Assembly: GCF_023856365.1 (NCBI RefSeq)
Contig: NC_064537.1
Coordinates: 11,347,072 to 11,411,071, forward strand
Source of the DNA: Brienomyrus brachyistius
Lineage: Eukaryota > Chordata > Actinopteri > Osteoglossiformes > Mormyridae
Direction: 5' to 3'
Length of the DNA: 64,000 nucleotides
Under the pieces are notes generated by a model, which saw nothing but the letters and a program-made list of their open reading frames with translations, was not told the DNA's origin and did no database searches. Shown in pieces: positions 45,201-58,300 of the stretch. A program made the position numbers and the translations under genes. Every line of letters begins with the position of its first letter. Position 1 is the first letter of the stretch.

Positions 45201-46385
45201 TTGTTTACAGCACAATAATTCTACCTAGGATGACTTAGGGGCGAAGAGATGCTTCAGGATTATTTTCGAGGTCAATTATAATCTGCCGTTAGGTGAGCAA
45301 GACACACATTCATTAAAGATCACTTGACACGAGCATATAGTGTAGGAATGTCACATGACGATGGCGTTTGAGCTGCAGGGCAGCCGCAGAGAAGGACTGG
45401 TCAAGCTGGTGCCAGTGAAACTAGATCCAGGAAGATGCCCGTTACCTGCGAGGGAGGCCGGCCTGCTCAGTCTCTCGGTCATATTCTTGAACAAACACTG
45501 CTTTTTAAAACACTGCTTTATGAAACACTGCTTTATAAAACACTGCTTTTTAAATACCGGCTCAGTCACCATCCAGGAGCCTATAAATCTGTAAGCATCT
45601 TTCACACAGTCTGCCATTCTGGGAGGCCTCGCAGTATTTTTTTACACCAAAAGATTTCATTTTACACTGCATAATAATGCACTGACATTGCTATTTTTGT
45701 CCTTTTTTCTCTTGGTTGTACATTTTTGGCAAACAGAGAAACTTCTTGTATATTTAAAATGAATTTTTTTCCCCAACAAAATAACACAAGACATGCATTT
45801 TTTTTTTGACAAAATCCACTTCCATTATGAATAAATACACATACACACTTTTTTGGGCTTAGAAAAATCATATCAACACTTTTCCCTCATTAATAAACAT
45901 AAGTCATTTTGGCCTACATTAAAACAATACAAAACAGACACCATACATATTTTTTCCTGTAATATATGGCACAAAAAAAAACAAAATTGCACTGGCAGAA
46001 CCTTGAGAACCCTGGAGATCCAAAAGACCTGTTTCACTGCATTTCCAGAGCCTCTGATGGATTGGTACTTTTTCTTTTAGTTTTTACATACCTCCTGTTG
46101 GGGTTATCTATCAGACAGATGGCTTAAAAAAAAGACCAGTCCCATTTTAAAGCCATCTTGCTCAAATTTTTTGTCCATTACTGCTGCAATCATGATGACT
46201 ACAGATTTTCTAGGCACCTTATGGTTAATGGTAGGTGCTGCCACGGACTCCAACAGGAGCGAGATAACAGGGTGTGTATGGAGAAGGTGATACCACACTT
46301 GGTCCACACTTGGGCAACTGCAAACTGGGACAGAGTTCTGCAGCAGCTCTCCCCTTCTCACTCTCTCTCTCCTTCTCCCTCTCAC
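45201..46385 (-). other. RHBDL3 3' UTR
   Basis: Minus-strand sequence after the RHBDL3 stop, containing a short tandem repeat at 45492-45553 and several T-rich runs. Extent inferred from the nearest AATAAA. Confidence 0.5.
45492..45553. repeat. 16-bp tandem repeat, about four units
   Basis: Successive units of the form AAACACTGCTTTTTA, AAACACTGCTTTATG, AAACACTGCTTTATA, AAACACTGCTTTTTA inside the RHBDL3 3' UTR. Confidence 0.85.
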
Positions 46386-49300
46386 TCATGGAGATGGTGG
46401 TAGCTTGACATCTAGCAGTCCGTAGGCAAAGACATTCCAGAAGATGGCGCAGAGGACGAAGAGGGTGTAGACGCAGAAGAAGATCCAGAAGAGGGACTGC
46501 TCCTGCAGACGCTGCTCGTAGTTATGGAGCACGACCACGCCCAGCGTCAGGCCCACGGCCACGCCGCCCAAGTGGGCCACAAAGCTGGGGTTGGGGCAGG
46601 GGGGGAAGGGTGGGGGATAGAAGCGAAGCCACACAGCCCGCCCGAACTCCACACTCACTGCGAGGAAAGAACGACGAAGCAGAAAAAGGGAAGTGATGCA
46701 CCTTCTGGTTCACTGGCATTTGGCTCATTTTAGAAGTGGTCGTATACAGCTCGCTATGCTCCAGAATAAGCCACCAATCAGTTAATAACATGCCAGATCT
46801 TTTCCAAAGCAAATGTTTACTTAACGAATGAATAATGAGAAAAATAATAACCAAAGCTGCACACAAGGACACTAAGGTGCGTAATTAGTGTGAAATCTAT
46901 CCGCTGCCAAAGTGGGTTATGGGCTAGCAGCTTTTAGCCTCAAGCTTTCCGGAGATTCTGATTCAAAGCCAGTTCTTTATTAAGATTTACTCTCCTTTAA
47001 GCAGTTGTTTGAGGCCGGAGATTTCTAAAAATAGAGATGCTTTTGGACAAGGCATTCCTGGGAGGTATCGTCTGGTTCTAAGGCATAACGCCCACCAATA
47101 AGGGTACAGAGCAAAGCACTAACTCCCCATCTGAATTGGAAAGTAAAGGAGACTCACTGCAGACAAGGGCCATGGCCATCCGGAAGAGCTTAAACTGGCA
47201 CTTCATCCCCGACCAGTTCTGGAAGGTAGATATACAAGGCAGTTGGGTTTGCTTTGTTCTTTTCAACAGATTCAGATACATTTTAGGAGGAACAGAACCC
47301 TAAACATTTTGATGAATAACTATCCCATTATGTCAAGGACAGAATGGTTTTACTGCTAAATTCATAGCCTCTTCGGAGCATCAGGCACATCAAAGTCACA
47401 AGAAAGACGCACTTTGGCCAAGGAAATTAAAATCTGACAGATAAATGGACATCTGAGACCGGTACGGGAGTCTACAGAGTGCTAACGGTGCCCCAGAGGA
47501 GTGGTGGCAGGTTCCTTGCAGGACTCATTCCAGCGGTCCCATCTGGAGCTCAGACAGAAGCTTCCATCCCGTCTACGATGGATCAGACCCCGTACATGCA
47601 GGATGATCTTCAAGGGTCAGGAACGTGAGGAATCCAAGCGCAGGCATTGGGTGATTTGCAGAGGACGACCACAGGACAATATCTGATCTATCCTTCTTAA
47701 GTCCACCCAGAAGAGTTGTAGTTCACCATGTGGGCTAAAACAAAGTAGCATTAAGGATCTTACCATGACAACGTTGGCGAGGTGGGCCGACACCAAGGCA
47801 TAGACCCCTCCTGAAGACCCCACCACTGGGGCGGTCATGTCTGCCACAGACACCGCTAATGACCCTGGTGGGAGAAGCACGGGTTGATGAGAATTAACTC
47901 CCCAAAACAATCAAACGAACATTACTCAGCGCCGTGCAGCACGACATTTGCATGTCTGAAGCCCAGGAACGTGAAGAGGACATCCTGTGAGTCACGAGGA
48001 ACGAGAGACGCCCGGATCAAGCTAACGTGCGGCAGGAATCAGACCATGGAAAGGCTTAATGAGAGAGAGCTCAAGACACGTCTAAGTTGAGACAGTCAGG
48101 GCCAGTGGCTGCCTTCTAATGGCCTGGTCTGCACACTCACTTTAATTACCAAAACTCTGGTGTGGATCCATGCAAGTCAACCAAGCGGAAGGGGAGATTT
48201 TTCAAGCTTTTTTGTTTTGTATAAATGGAAATCAATGCTATTCAGTAAAGACAAGGGAGAACATGACAAGAAAAAATAATTAAAACCTTTGCAATAAAAA
48301 GTTATGTTTGTGAACCAATCAGGTCTCTATTCTACCCTTGAGTGACGACATCTGGGTCTGTATTGTTATTGCTTTAATAATTCCCTATTTCTAAGGGTTG
48401 TCCCGATTGTCTCCTCTGTCTGTCACACTCAACCATGTCAAGCAAGCTTTTCCCCCTCTCTTAAAGTTGGGCCACGTGAGTACAATGTTGACTATTGTTG
48501 TACGGCTTGCGCTAAGTCACTGTGAGATGTGGCTACAGAGAAATGAGGATTACTCGTTAGCCTCTTTGCCCTCCTGCTGATCTGAGATCAGGTCACCTCA
48601 GCACTCCAGCAGGAAAAGCAGTTGGGTTTAGACAAACAGGTTTCTGGACAACTGACCCTTGACATGGTTTGACCCATTAGTCCAGCTGAGTGCTTATGCC
48701 TAAACACACATTAGAATAACAGCAATAAATAACCAAGAACATAAATAAAGGTACAGGAACCCAGGCCCAGAGGGTCTACATCTAATTAACAGAGTGGGGA
48801 ACCCTTATAAGAGAAACCCCAGGGGCACTTAGCTGTCTGCTGGCTGATTTATGCCGCATTTTCACCCCTATTTCATGCAAGGGTCAGGCTTTCCTGCTTA
48901 GCAGCTGTGTCCCGTCCGACGCCTCTCAGACAAGAGAGGTAAATGGAAGATGGCCATGTAAGCGAAAGAGTCGTGTGCTGATCCGACCTAACTTCCTCCA
49001 CCTCACCTCTAACGCTTCCATTAAGCTGCGGTTTTTGTCAGAGCCTAACACCTGCCATTTAAATATCTAGCCTGAGCTTGCTATGCTGTCTAGGAACAGC
49101 TCGGAAAAGCGAAGATTTTTGCAAGTCTTATTTGGAAGAAAAGCATAACAACCCAACTCAGTAGATTCAATGCACAGTATTTTCCTGTACGCCACGCTAG
49201 GCCCCAATTAAGGACTAATCTGGTCTGTTATCTAAGCGGAGAGGCCTGAGCTACATCTAACTGTGATATTCACATTCGTTTATTCACCAGGCACTTTTAT

Positions 49301-52300
49301 CAAAAGCAATGTAAGGCTGAGAGAGCAGGATCAGCCAGTCTGTGGAGTAATAGAGATTAAGGGCCTTCCTTTACTTCCCTTACTTCCTTTTTAGCAGGAA
49401 GAGCAGATGCACAACCTCACTCTCAACTCCCCCAACTCCCAAGATATTAGGAGGGAGGACACAGGTTAAGAGAGTGCTGGGGACAATCCAGTTTGTCTTT
49501 TGTCCTTCAGGCTGAGGGCTCTTCAGAGAACAGGCATGAGGGGTAAAAAAAAAAAATCAAACCTCCAAGCCATCTGTCACTGACTGAAGTGCATGTTGAA
49601 GCTGCAAACAAAGGTTGTGTCAGAGGCCAGAAGGGTTGCAGGTGAAACAAGGGTCTAACCAGTGATGCAGGCAGAGGGCCGTTTATGAAAGGCTCTAGGG
49701 TCTGAAGAGTTTCAAACACGCTGGATATGACCCACCTGCCAGGACGCCGCAAACGTAGACCAGGCCGATCCTCACTGCACCGTGTACCATCTCCAGGGGC
49801 ACGCCCACCAGCAGCTGCATGGCCATGTTGAGACCGAGGTGCTCTATGCTGGGAAAGAAATGTGACCGTCAAGGCAGAGAATGTTCTTATCCCGGGACTA
49901 AAACCTTATAGCCGGAAACAGTGGAGAGGGTCCCCACAGGGGCACTTCGTTCTCGGGGAAGTGAGGTGCCAAATCAGGCCTCTGTTGTCCTAAAAGCAAA
50001 ATATTATTGTATGTCAGTGCTGCGTAGTTCTTGAGCTGAATGATTACAAGGCCTGATGCGGATTTTGTAAAACCACACGAGGACCTGGGAGGAAGTGAAG
50101 AACGTTGATGGACCTGTCAAAGAATCTCTGGTGTGGCCTTCCTGCTTCGTCAATAGTAACATTATACGCAGAGCAGGACAGTCAGCGAGAAACGACAGTG
50201 CTGACTGCAGCTGCACGCAGACACATCCGGATAGTCGGCCAAATCATCTGCTTTCTGGACACCAGCTGAAACGGCTGCCGCCTGAAAGCGAATCGATGTG
50301 GAAGCGTCTGGCCCTCTTTTGTGAGATTTAAAACTGCGGAATGGTTTATTATGTGCCTTGATGTGACAGCTGGAATTCACAAACGACTGCGAGAGGAATA
50401 ACGTGCATTAGGAGGCATCACCGGCGACCTGCCAGTCACAAACCCAATGGTCCACTTCCAAAAACCTTGACAGCTGCTTCATTTTAAGCAGAAAATGGTT
50501 AGTAGCTTTTAATTCCCCTGCAACACTCACAGAAACTTTGAATAGCACACAAATCAAGCACAGACTGGACAAGTCCTCACAGTCCCAAGCCCACATGACC
50601 AGAGTTCGTGAATCTTACACCCACCTGCTACAATTATGGGAAAGCACCAGGATTAAAGTGGTCACGTCCTTGAAGACCTCTGATGATGATATTCTGATCA
50701 CAACACTGACAGCTATGCTAGCTAGGGCAAAGGTATTGATTAGCCTTCAAGACACGAGTCAGTCATCCAATTGTCAAGGGGTGATTCATATCGCAAAGCG
50801 AACTAATGGATGAGCAGCACATACTTCGCGGGCTGCTTTGCAACCTGAACATCATTTGAGATTATATTAAATAAGCAATCAGCCAAATTCAAATCATCCA
50901 AGGCTCAGGACCTCTTTGAATATGAGCAGAATGCTAGAATTCCGGTGGATAATACAGCACTGTCAGGATCCTAACCAGGATAAGAAATTGGAAAAAAAAG
51001 ATGGATGGATGGATGGCCATCCACCTTCAGGACTTGAAATTATAATCCTACCCCCAGTTCTGAGTGTGGAATCCTGTCTACATTCATGTGAGCTTCCTTC
51101 AGGTTCTTCCGTTTCCTCCTGTTGTCCAAAAACATGCAGTCAGGCGATCTGACGTCTCTAAACTGCCCATAGGACATGATGTGTGTGTGTGTATGAGTGA
51201 GTGCCCTGTGATGGGTGGCTGTCCCACCCACAGTGTCCCCACTCAGGCACCCCACGCTTCCTGGTACAAGCTCCAGGTTCACCACAACCCACTACAGAAT
51301 AGATGGTTATGCAAGATGATATGGATGGATATAGAGGACGACTAATCCTAGTATTTGAAATTTAAATTTGAACTCCAATGTAGCTTATTATTATTATGAA
51401 TATATTAAAATAATGTTTAATTATACAAGCCCATTTTCACTTAGAAGTTTCTATTCGGAATCTATTCCATATCACTGATTCATACCTCGTGGGTTTTAAA
51501 TCATTATTTCCCAGTGCATATTATAAGTTCTATGTCAGTTTTATAGTCAGTTACTATTGTACCTTGATGGCTGCATGTATATTGAGTGTATGTAGGGCCT
51601 ATATTATGGGCTGTCTGTCTTATACGGTTTTGATATAACTGTACTTTACCTCAGTTGCTGAATTTATATAGTTTTCTAATATACAGTACCAGTCAAACAT
51701 TTTTGTACATCCCAGGTTTTTACTACTTGGAAAGAGTATGTAACAGTTCATGTCTGACATCCTATTGACTGGATGTGTGGCGATCTAATAGTCAAATTCT
51801 AGGCTGTCCTTTAACTTTAAGCGCACCAGTTAACTGTTTCATCCCATGGAACAGAACAGCATTTAATGTCCCTTTTAGAAGGAATGCCTCAGATTTACTC
51901 TGCTGTTATAACTCCTAGAAGAGGTTACTTTGATGAATCAAAGATATGGCATTTTCTTGTTAAAAAAGACACTCGAAAGGTAAATTTATTTGTAAGCAAA
52001 GAATATTGAGTGTATTTTTAGTAAACGTTAAGTGAGTAACGTGCAGATGCAGAAAATTTCAGTGTGTGCAAAAACTTGAGTGGTGGTGTAGATTTCTAAA
52101 TGTAGGGAGACTGACTTGGAATTAATTTAGCTAATCAGCCCTCCAGGTGTTTAAATACAAATCCTGTTAGCTCACTGCAAAACCCAGCACAGAAAATCCC
52201 GAAGCTTTCAGCCTTATCACATTTCTAAAGGCCTGTCACTTTGAGCACAGTGGTCTTCAAAAGCAATTACGGAATGACTAAATATAGCGACAGAAGTAGG

Positions 52301-55300
52301 TGATGCAGATGCGGCTAGACGTCCTGGACGTACACTTCACTGCCGTCGCGAGAACGTCACGTATTAGCAGCGTATATGAAAACCTCCTGAACTGTCTGAC
52401 TGAGTCTCCGCCAAGCTCTCCCAGGACCGAGCTGAGCTCCTTCTCCTCACAAATGAACCGTTATTTGGGAATCAAAGTTATATTCACTGAACAATCAATA
52501 CATGCAAAAAGCCCCAAAGCCATTTGCAGAATGAGTAGAGATTTTAGGCCCACATCAGCCAGAATAGTAAAAAGCTGATAATTCCGACTTCATGAATTAC
52601 ATTACCATTTCCACATGGGCATCTCTTAATATAGCACTATAATATTTATTATGTTAAAATTACTCCAGCAAACACCAAACTCAGATGATAGATATAGCAA
52701 CGTACTATGTGTTGAAGCATAAGAGCTTCGACAGGGATGATTTGCCCTGCTGCAGATGTGTTTGTGGAGGGCTATAATCCATCTCTATTAGTATGATAAA
52801 GTGTGTTTCACTCTTGGCTAGTTCGATTTTAGATAGATCTTACTGACCATACCATCCCAGACTATAACGTGACATGAAGACAATGAGTTTGTTTGCATGC
52901 ACATAACATTCTCAATATTGTCAGCACCTTGGCTGAGAATAAAATCAAAATAGGAAGACTTATATTACCAAACACCTGTGACCCACATAAAAGGAGGGAT
53001 TTCAGGGAATTTACTCAATCCATCCATCCATCTTCCACCCGTTTATCCAGTACAGGGTCACGCAGAAACTCAGGATCTTATCCCTGCAAGTGTTGGGTAC
53101 AAGGCAGGGCAACATTCGGGCAAAGAGTTTCCCACCCCGGTCCTCAGGGACCCCCTCCAAGTCATGTTTTTGCTCCCTCCCAGCTCACACCACACCTGTA
53201 CCAGGTATTTGGCATTCTTGATTGGATGGGAGCCAGAATGGAACAAAAACGAGGACTGTCCGAGGGTCCCAGTGGACTGGGTTGGAATGCCAGTCCATCC
53301 CCCGATGCACACACTCAACCAACCTGTATAACTATATGTATTTTGTGCTGGGAGCCAAGTGAAGAATCAGCAGAAAACCCACAAAAAAAAAGATCTGTCT
53401 TGCTGTTTTCTGAAAGTGACTATCTACTGTACAGCATACTGCAGTATGCAGCAGTATTCTCTTCTATTTCAACATTCTTCACAAAGGGAAAGGATAATAC
53501 AGGGAAGGTGTAGGTCAACCCATTCATGCCCTTAAAAATCACGCTGCTGTTCCACATAGAGGCACTTCAAGACCAGCAAAGGCACATGGGGTTAACGTGG
53601 GGAAAGAATGGGAAAAATGACGGCAAGCAGAGAGCAAGTATTCACACAGAGCGCTGGTCAGACAGCCACGGTGGGTGAGGTCATGCCTTCTGCTGTCTAA
53701 ACACAGCAGTGGGATTGATTAGTTGAGTACAGTGACACGCACGCGTGTCCTGCTCCTCTCACACAAAGTGCCCTTTTCTGTTTCACTGTAGTTCACAAAC
53801 ATCACGGAAACAAGGCCACGGCATTAAAAACGACTCGTCGGCAACCATCGCGCATTTTCGATCACGTCTGGTGAGCAGCGAACAATATTTGTACAAATTT
53901 CATGGTGTTGCATGAATTTTTTATTATTTTTTTTTAATAAACGGGTGTTTATGAATCTGTTTACCAGACTCGACTTGTGTACCAGTTTCATGTCGCCTTC
54001 CATTGCCGAAGACCAGTTCCAATACTCAAGAATGGAAGCACAGAGGATGGTAAAAACCATCGGATGTCGTTCCTCTGCCCCGCCCCCAAATGTCAAGGAT
54101 ACGTCGAGGCCAAACGAGACCGATTCCATGATTCTCTGCGGCCAAAGTTCGTTCTCGGTATTGAGAAACATCCAGGGTCCAGTTAAGGTGTTTCCAGAAC
54201 CAATTATTTCTGTCAAATAGCCAAATAACCTTAATGTCTTATGGGGAATTCTCATATTTGGTTTATTGGGCCACGGTATCTGCATAAGGCAGAATTCCCG
54301 TTGGGCTCTTGAGCAAGGCACTGCAGGGGGGGCAGATATACGGCTGGCGCTGAACTCAGACCCCAAGCTCAGTCCCAACTGTATATATGTGCAAAAATAA
54401 GCGTTCCAATATACCTGTACCCAAACGGCAAATAAAGCATCATTTCAGTTCTTTTTTAGGCCTTCCTCATAACAAGGGATTCTGGATTTAGAGAATTTGT
54501 GTACATTTCTGTATCTGGGCTAATACCAGATCATTAGCATATAACTCATGCTCCTGCTAATTGGTACAGATATATTTCTAATCTGCAGGCACCGTTACTG
54601 GGAGATCCAGAGCTGCGTGACTTAAGGACAGAGAGTTAATTCATGTCACAGCACATACTGGTGGGACTGCTGATTATTCAAGGGCACGTTCCCGTTTTGA
54701 AGCCTATCGGTTGCACTATGCTGCCAACAGTAATGAGAAAATTTAATGCAATACATTGTTAACATTTGCTTAATATTACACGTGTTTCAGTCACAAATAA
54801 AGTACTGAGCACCAGTCCAATGGCCACAAAGAAACAGTTTAAGGTTTCCATGCTGCGTCAGGCAAGAGCCAAATGCTGGCCCCCGTATCCTGCACAATGT
54901 CAATTGGGTTGCAAGTATAAATGTGATCATCCATGTAAAGCGAGAATGGACGCTATTAACAGTCGGGAAGCGACCGCTTTAGATTGTGCGAAGGCGAGCA
55001 GGAACCAGCAAGCTGTGAGAACGATCGGTCCTCTCGCCTACAGACTCGAGCCTTTCTGTCGATGGGCCGATCCTCCTGCCTGCTGGCTGAGCAGCTTGTG
55101 GCAGTGCTGGGTTCAATTCCCCCCCCCCCCGTGACTCACCCAGCGTGCATGAAGATGTAGCTGAGGTAGCGCCATGCCTGAGCCCGTAGCTGAGGGTGGT
55201 ACGGCAACGGCCCCTTCAGGAAGAGGGGATCAGACACCTGTAGGACCCAGCGGTTCAGCTGCAGGCTATAGTACAGAAACACTGCCACCTGCAGGGCGGC

Positions 55301-58300
55301 AGAAAAATACTTAAACGACTGAAAAATGCAAAAAAAAAAAAAAAAAAAACTTCGAAACATGGTTCGAATTACAGCAAGATAATTCAGCTTCCTTGAAAGC
55401 CTCCCCTGAGACATTTACGCTATTAAATTTCTTGCATGATTCTTATGTTGTTGTTATTGTGCCTGTATGAAATGTTACTGATGGTATTAACCACCTGCAG
55501 TAGTAATAGTAGAATGTTTTTCGCAGAGACCCAGTTATTGACCGCGCTGCTACGCACTTATATGTATGCGTGGTGCACAGCAGAAAACAGGCCCCCCCCC
55601 CCCCCCCCGAAGCCACCGTCGAGCTCAAAGGATGAAATGCTAATATTAAAATAATCGACTCTAAGGTTCAGGTGCCATTGTATTTACCCTTTAACCTTTA
55701 GCCAATCACAAGCTGGCCTACCTCGGCGATGGTGATAGCCAGGATAAGCCAGGGCGGTGGGCAGCAGGTGTAGCTGTCAAAGTACCACTTGCGGTCGATC
55801 TCCCTGGGTAGCGTCTCGTAGGCGATGTGGCGCACCAGGCGCTGAGAGAGGTCCAGCCCCGCCTCCTCACGTAGGACCGCCCCCTTAAGCTGCCGTCCGC
55901 CTTGCAGGATGGCCCGTCGGAAGCTGTTGGAGCGTTTGTTGCTCATCTGGAGAAACGCACACAGAAGAGATTATACCTCCCGGTTTTTCTGAAAAGAGTC
56001 AAAGAACACCAGTGAGAAACTGTGATTAAACTGCAGCGCAGCCTGCAGTGAAGCTGCAGCAATTTGGCAGATTTTATTATCCCATACAAATCAAGCAATG
56101 CCTGAAAATCCATAATTGTAAATTCACCTCTGGGCTCTAAGATGGCTAGATAATAATTAAATTATTTATTCCCAGACTTTTATGCCCGAGGGACCTGGCT
56201 GATCTCTCGCCAAGTTCGCTTGCGGACTCACCCCAGCCCACGGGGGGGGGGGGTCGTGCCATGACACCCCGCTGTCCTTTTTCTGTGGCTGCCCCCGCTT
56301 CCCACGTAACCCTGCCCTGGGCCCCGGAATGTTTTCCCATCGCTAGGCAACGTCTGGAGAATTCCATCCATCTCTAGCACTGTCCACAGCTGCCCGATCC
56401 ACAATTCCTCACAAACACCTCTTTTGCAACACAGAACTCCAAAATAAAACCAGGAATGTCTTTTTTTCTCACCCTTTAAAAAGACCTTCAGTTTTACCCA
56501 CACTTTGATGTCATGGTCCATGAGTGGCTAGACATCAGACAAGTATTACACAGAGATGTTTAAAAAGTTGTATTTTTAAGTTCTGATGTATAAATATAAA
56601 AAGGTTCACAATGCAATTCCCCTGATTAAAAAAGTGCACAGGATATAATTTGGGAGGAACTCTTGATGTATCGTTTCCAACATCATTGCATCAGTAAAAT
56701 CCATCCATCCATTTTCTGAAACTGTTTGCCCTATTCAGTGTCACAGTCAGTAAAACCTGATTAATTAATAAATAACTGTTATAAGAGGGCTTATGCTTTT
56801 ATTATTTGGAAATGTGACAATTTTTATTTAGATGTATTTGCTCTCTCCAACCTGCTTCTGTATCTGTATGATGTACAGCATCATATTCTTCTCACACCCC
56901 CTTGAAAGGGGCCCCACCTGACACCGGCCCTTAAAAGTCCTGGGCCACCTTGCGCTCAGCCCGCCACTATTGTTGATCCATGTGGGGATTTAGGGAGCGT
57001 TCTCTGCTGGTCTTTCCTGCAGCCCTGACCTGACCTGCCCGCTGTGTTCCGGTCCCTAACCATCTCCCCCTGATCCCTGTTCCATGTCTGCTCATCCAGT
57101 GTGGTCTGCGCAGGAGTGACCCCTCTGGCTCTTTGACCTACCCGTCCCATGACCCCCACCGGGTCTCTGCTTTTCTATTCTGTGTTTGGCTGCCTTTGAT
57201 TTAATAAAACCCTCTCTGCCCTTAGGTCTCTCCCAAGGGTTTTCGGGCGTAACAGTTCTTTTGCATTGCATTGTATCATTGGCCTCAGTGATGGATGGAT
57301 AGACACACACACACACACGCATACATACATAGACTAAAAGTCAAAACAAGAGTATTGGACAAGAGTAAAACAATTGTATTCCAACATGACTGTGCCCCAG
57401 TGCACAAAGCAAGACCCATAAAGACATGGTTGGGTGAGTTTGATGTGGAAGAACCTGACTGGCCCTCACAGAGCCCTGACCTCAACCTCATCAAACACCT
57501 TTGGGATGAACTACAGCAGAGATTGTGAGCCAGACCTTCACGTCTAACATCAGTGCCTGACCTCATAAATGCTCTTAGAGATGAACTGACAAAAATTCCA
57601 ACAGACACACCCCAAATTCTTGTGGAAGGCCTTCCGAGATGAGCTGTAAAGGGAGCACCAGCTCCATATAGATGCCTACGGATTTAGAATGGGATGTCAT
57701 TAAAGTTCATGAGTGCAATGGCCAGGTGTCCCAATACTTCTGTCTGTACAGTGGGTGTGTTCATATATATGAAGAAGTTGCCGTAAAACCTCAGAAAAAC
57801 ACCATAAACTTGGGTTTCATTCAGTGATGCCTTGGCAATTAAAAGTTGGAATGAACTTTTGCAGTTGTATAAAAGCAGAACCCAAAAACCCTTGAGAAAA
57901 CAGTTGAACTTTATGGCTGGATTATCCCTCCGCTTTCGATTCCCATTTCAGCGGCTTATCCTCCTGCATGAACATCTCGCATAGTCGCATTCCATGCATC
58001 TCTCAGCTGCTCTGACGGAGTTTTAACGAAAATGACTGCAAGTCGCTGGGCGATTTCTGCCATAGCTGTTTATAGCTATTCCGAGACAGGTCATGTGCTG
58101 GCAAACAGATGAGGCAGATTCGGTACTGCGTCACAAACCAAATGAATGCACGTCGCAGAAATACAGTCACAAAGCCTGTCAGCCTCCATGGAGATTACAT
58201 TTTCACGAGTACTTGGCGCTTAGACACCCTCTCAGGATGTCCTCAAATGCTTTATGAATCGAGTGAATCATTGAATTAGGGATCGCAACAGAACCAAAAT

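Noticed and set aside
46104..46872. Separate small open frames around the RHBDL3 last exon
   Set aside because: They are other frames of, or extensions past, the RHBDL3 C-terminal exon, whose splice junction at 46657 and stop at 46386 are clear.
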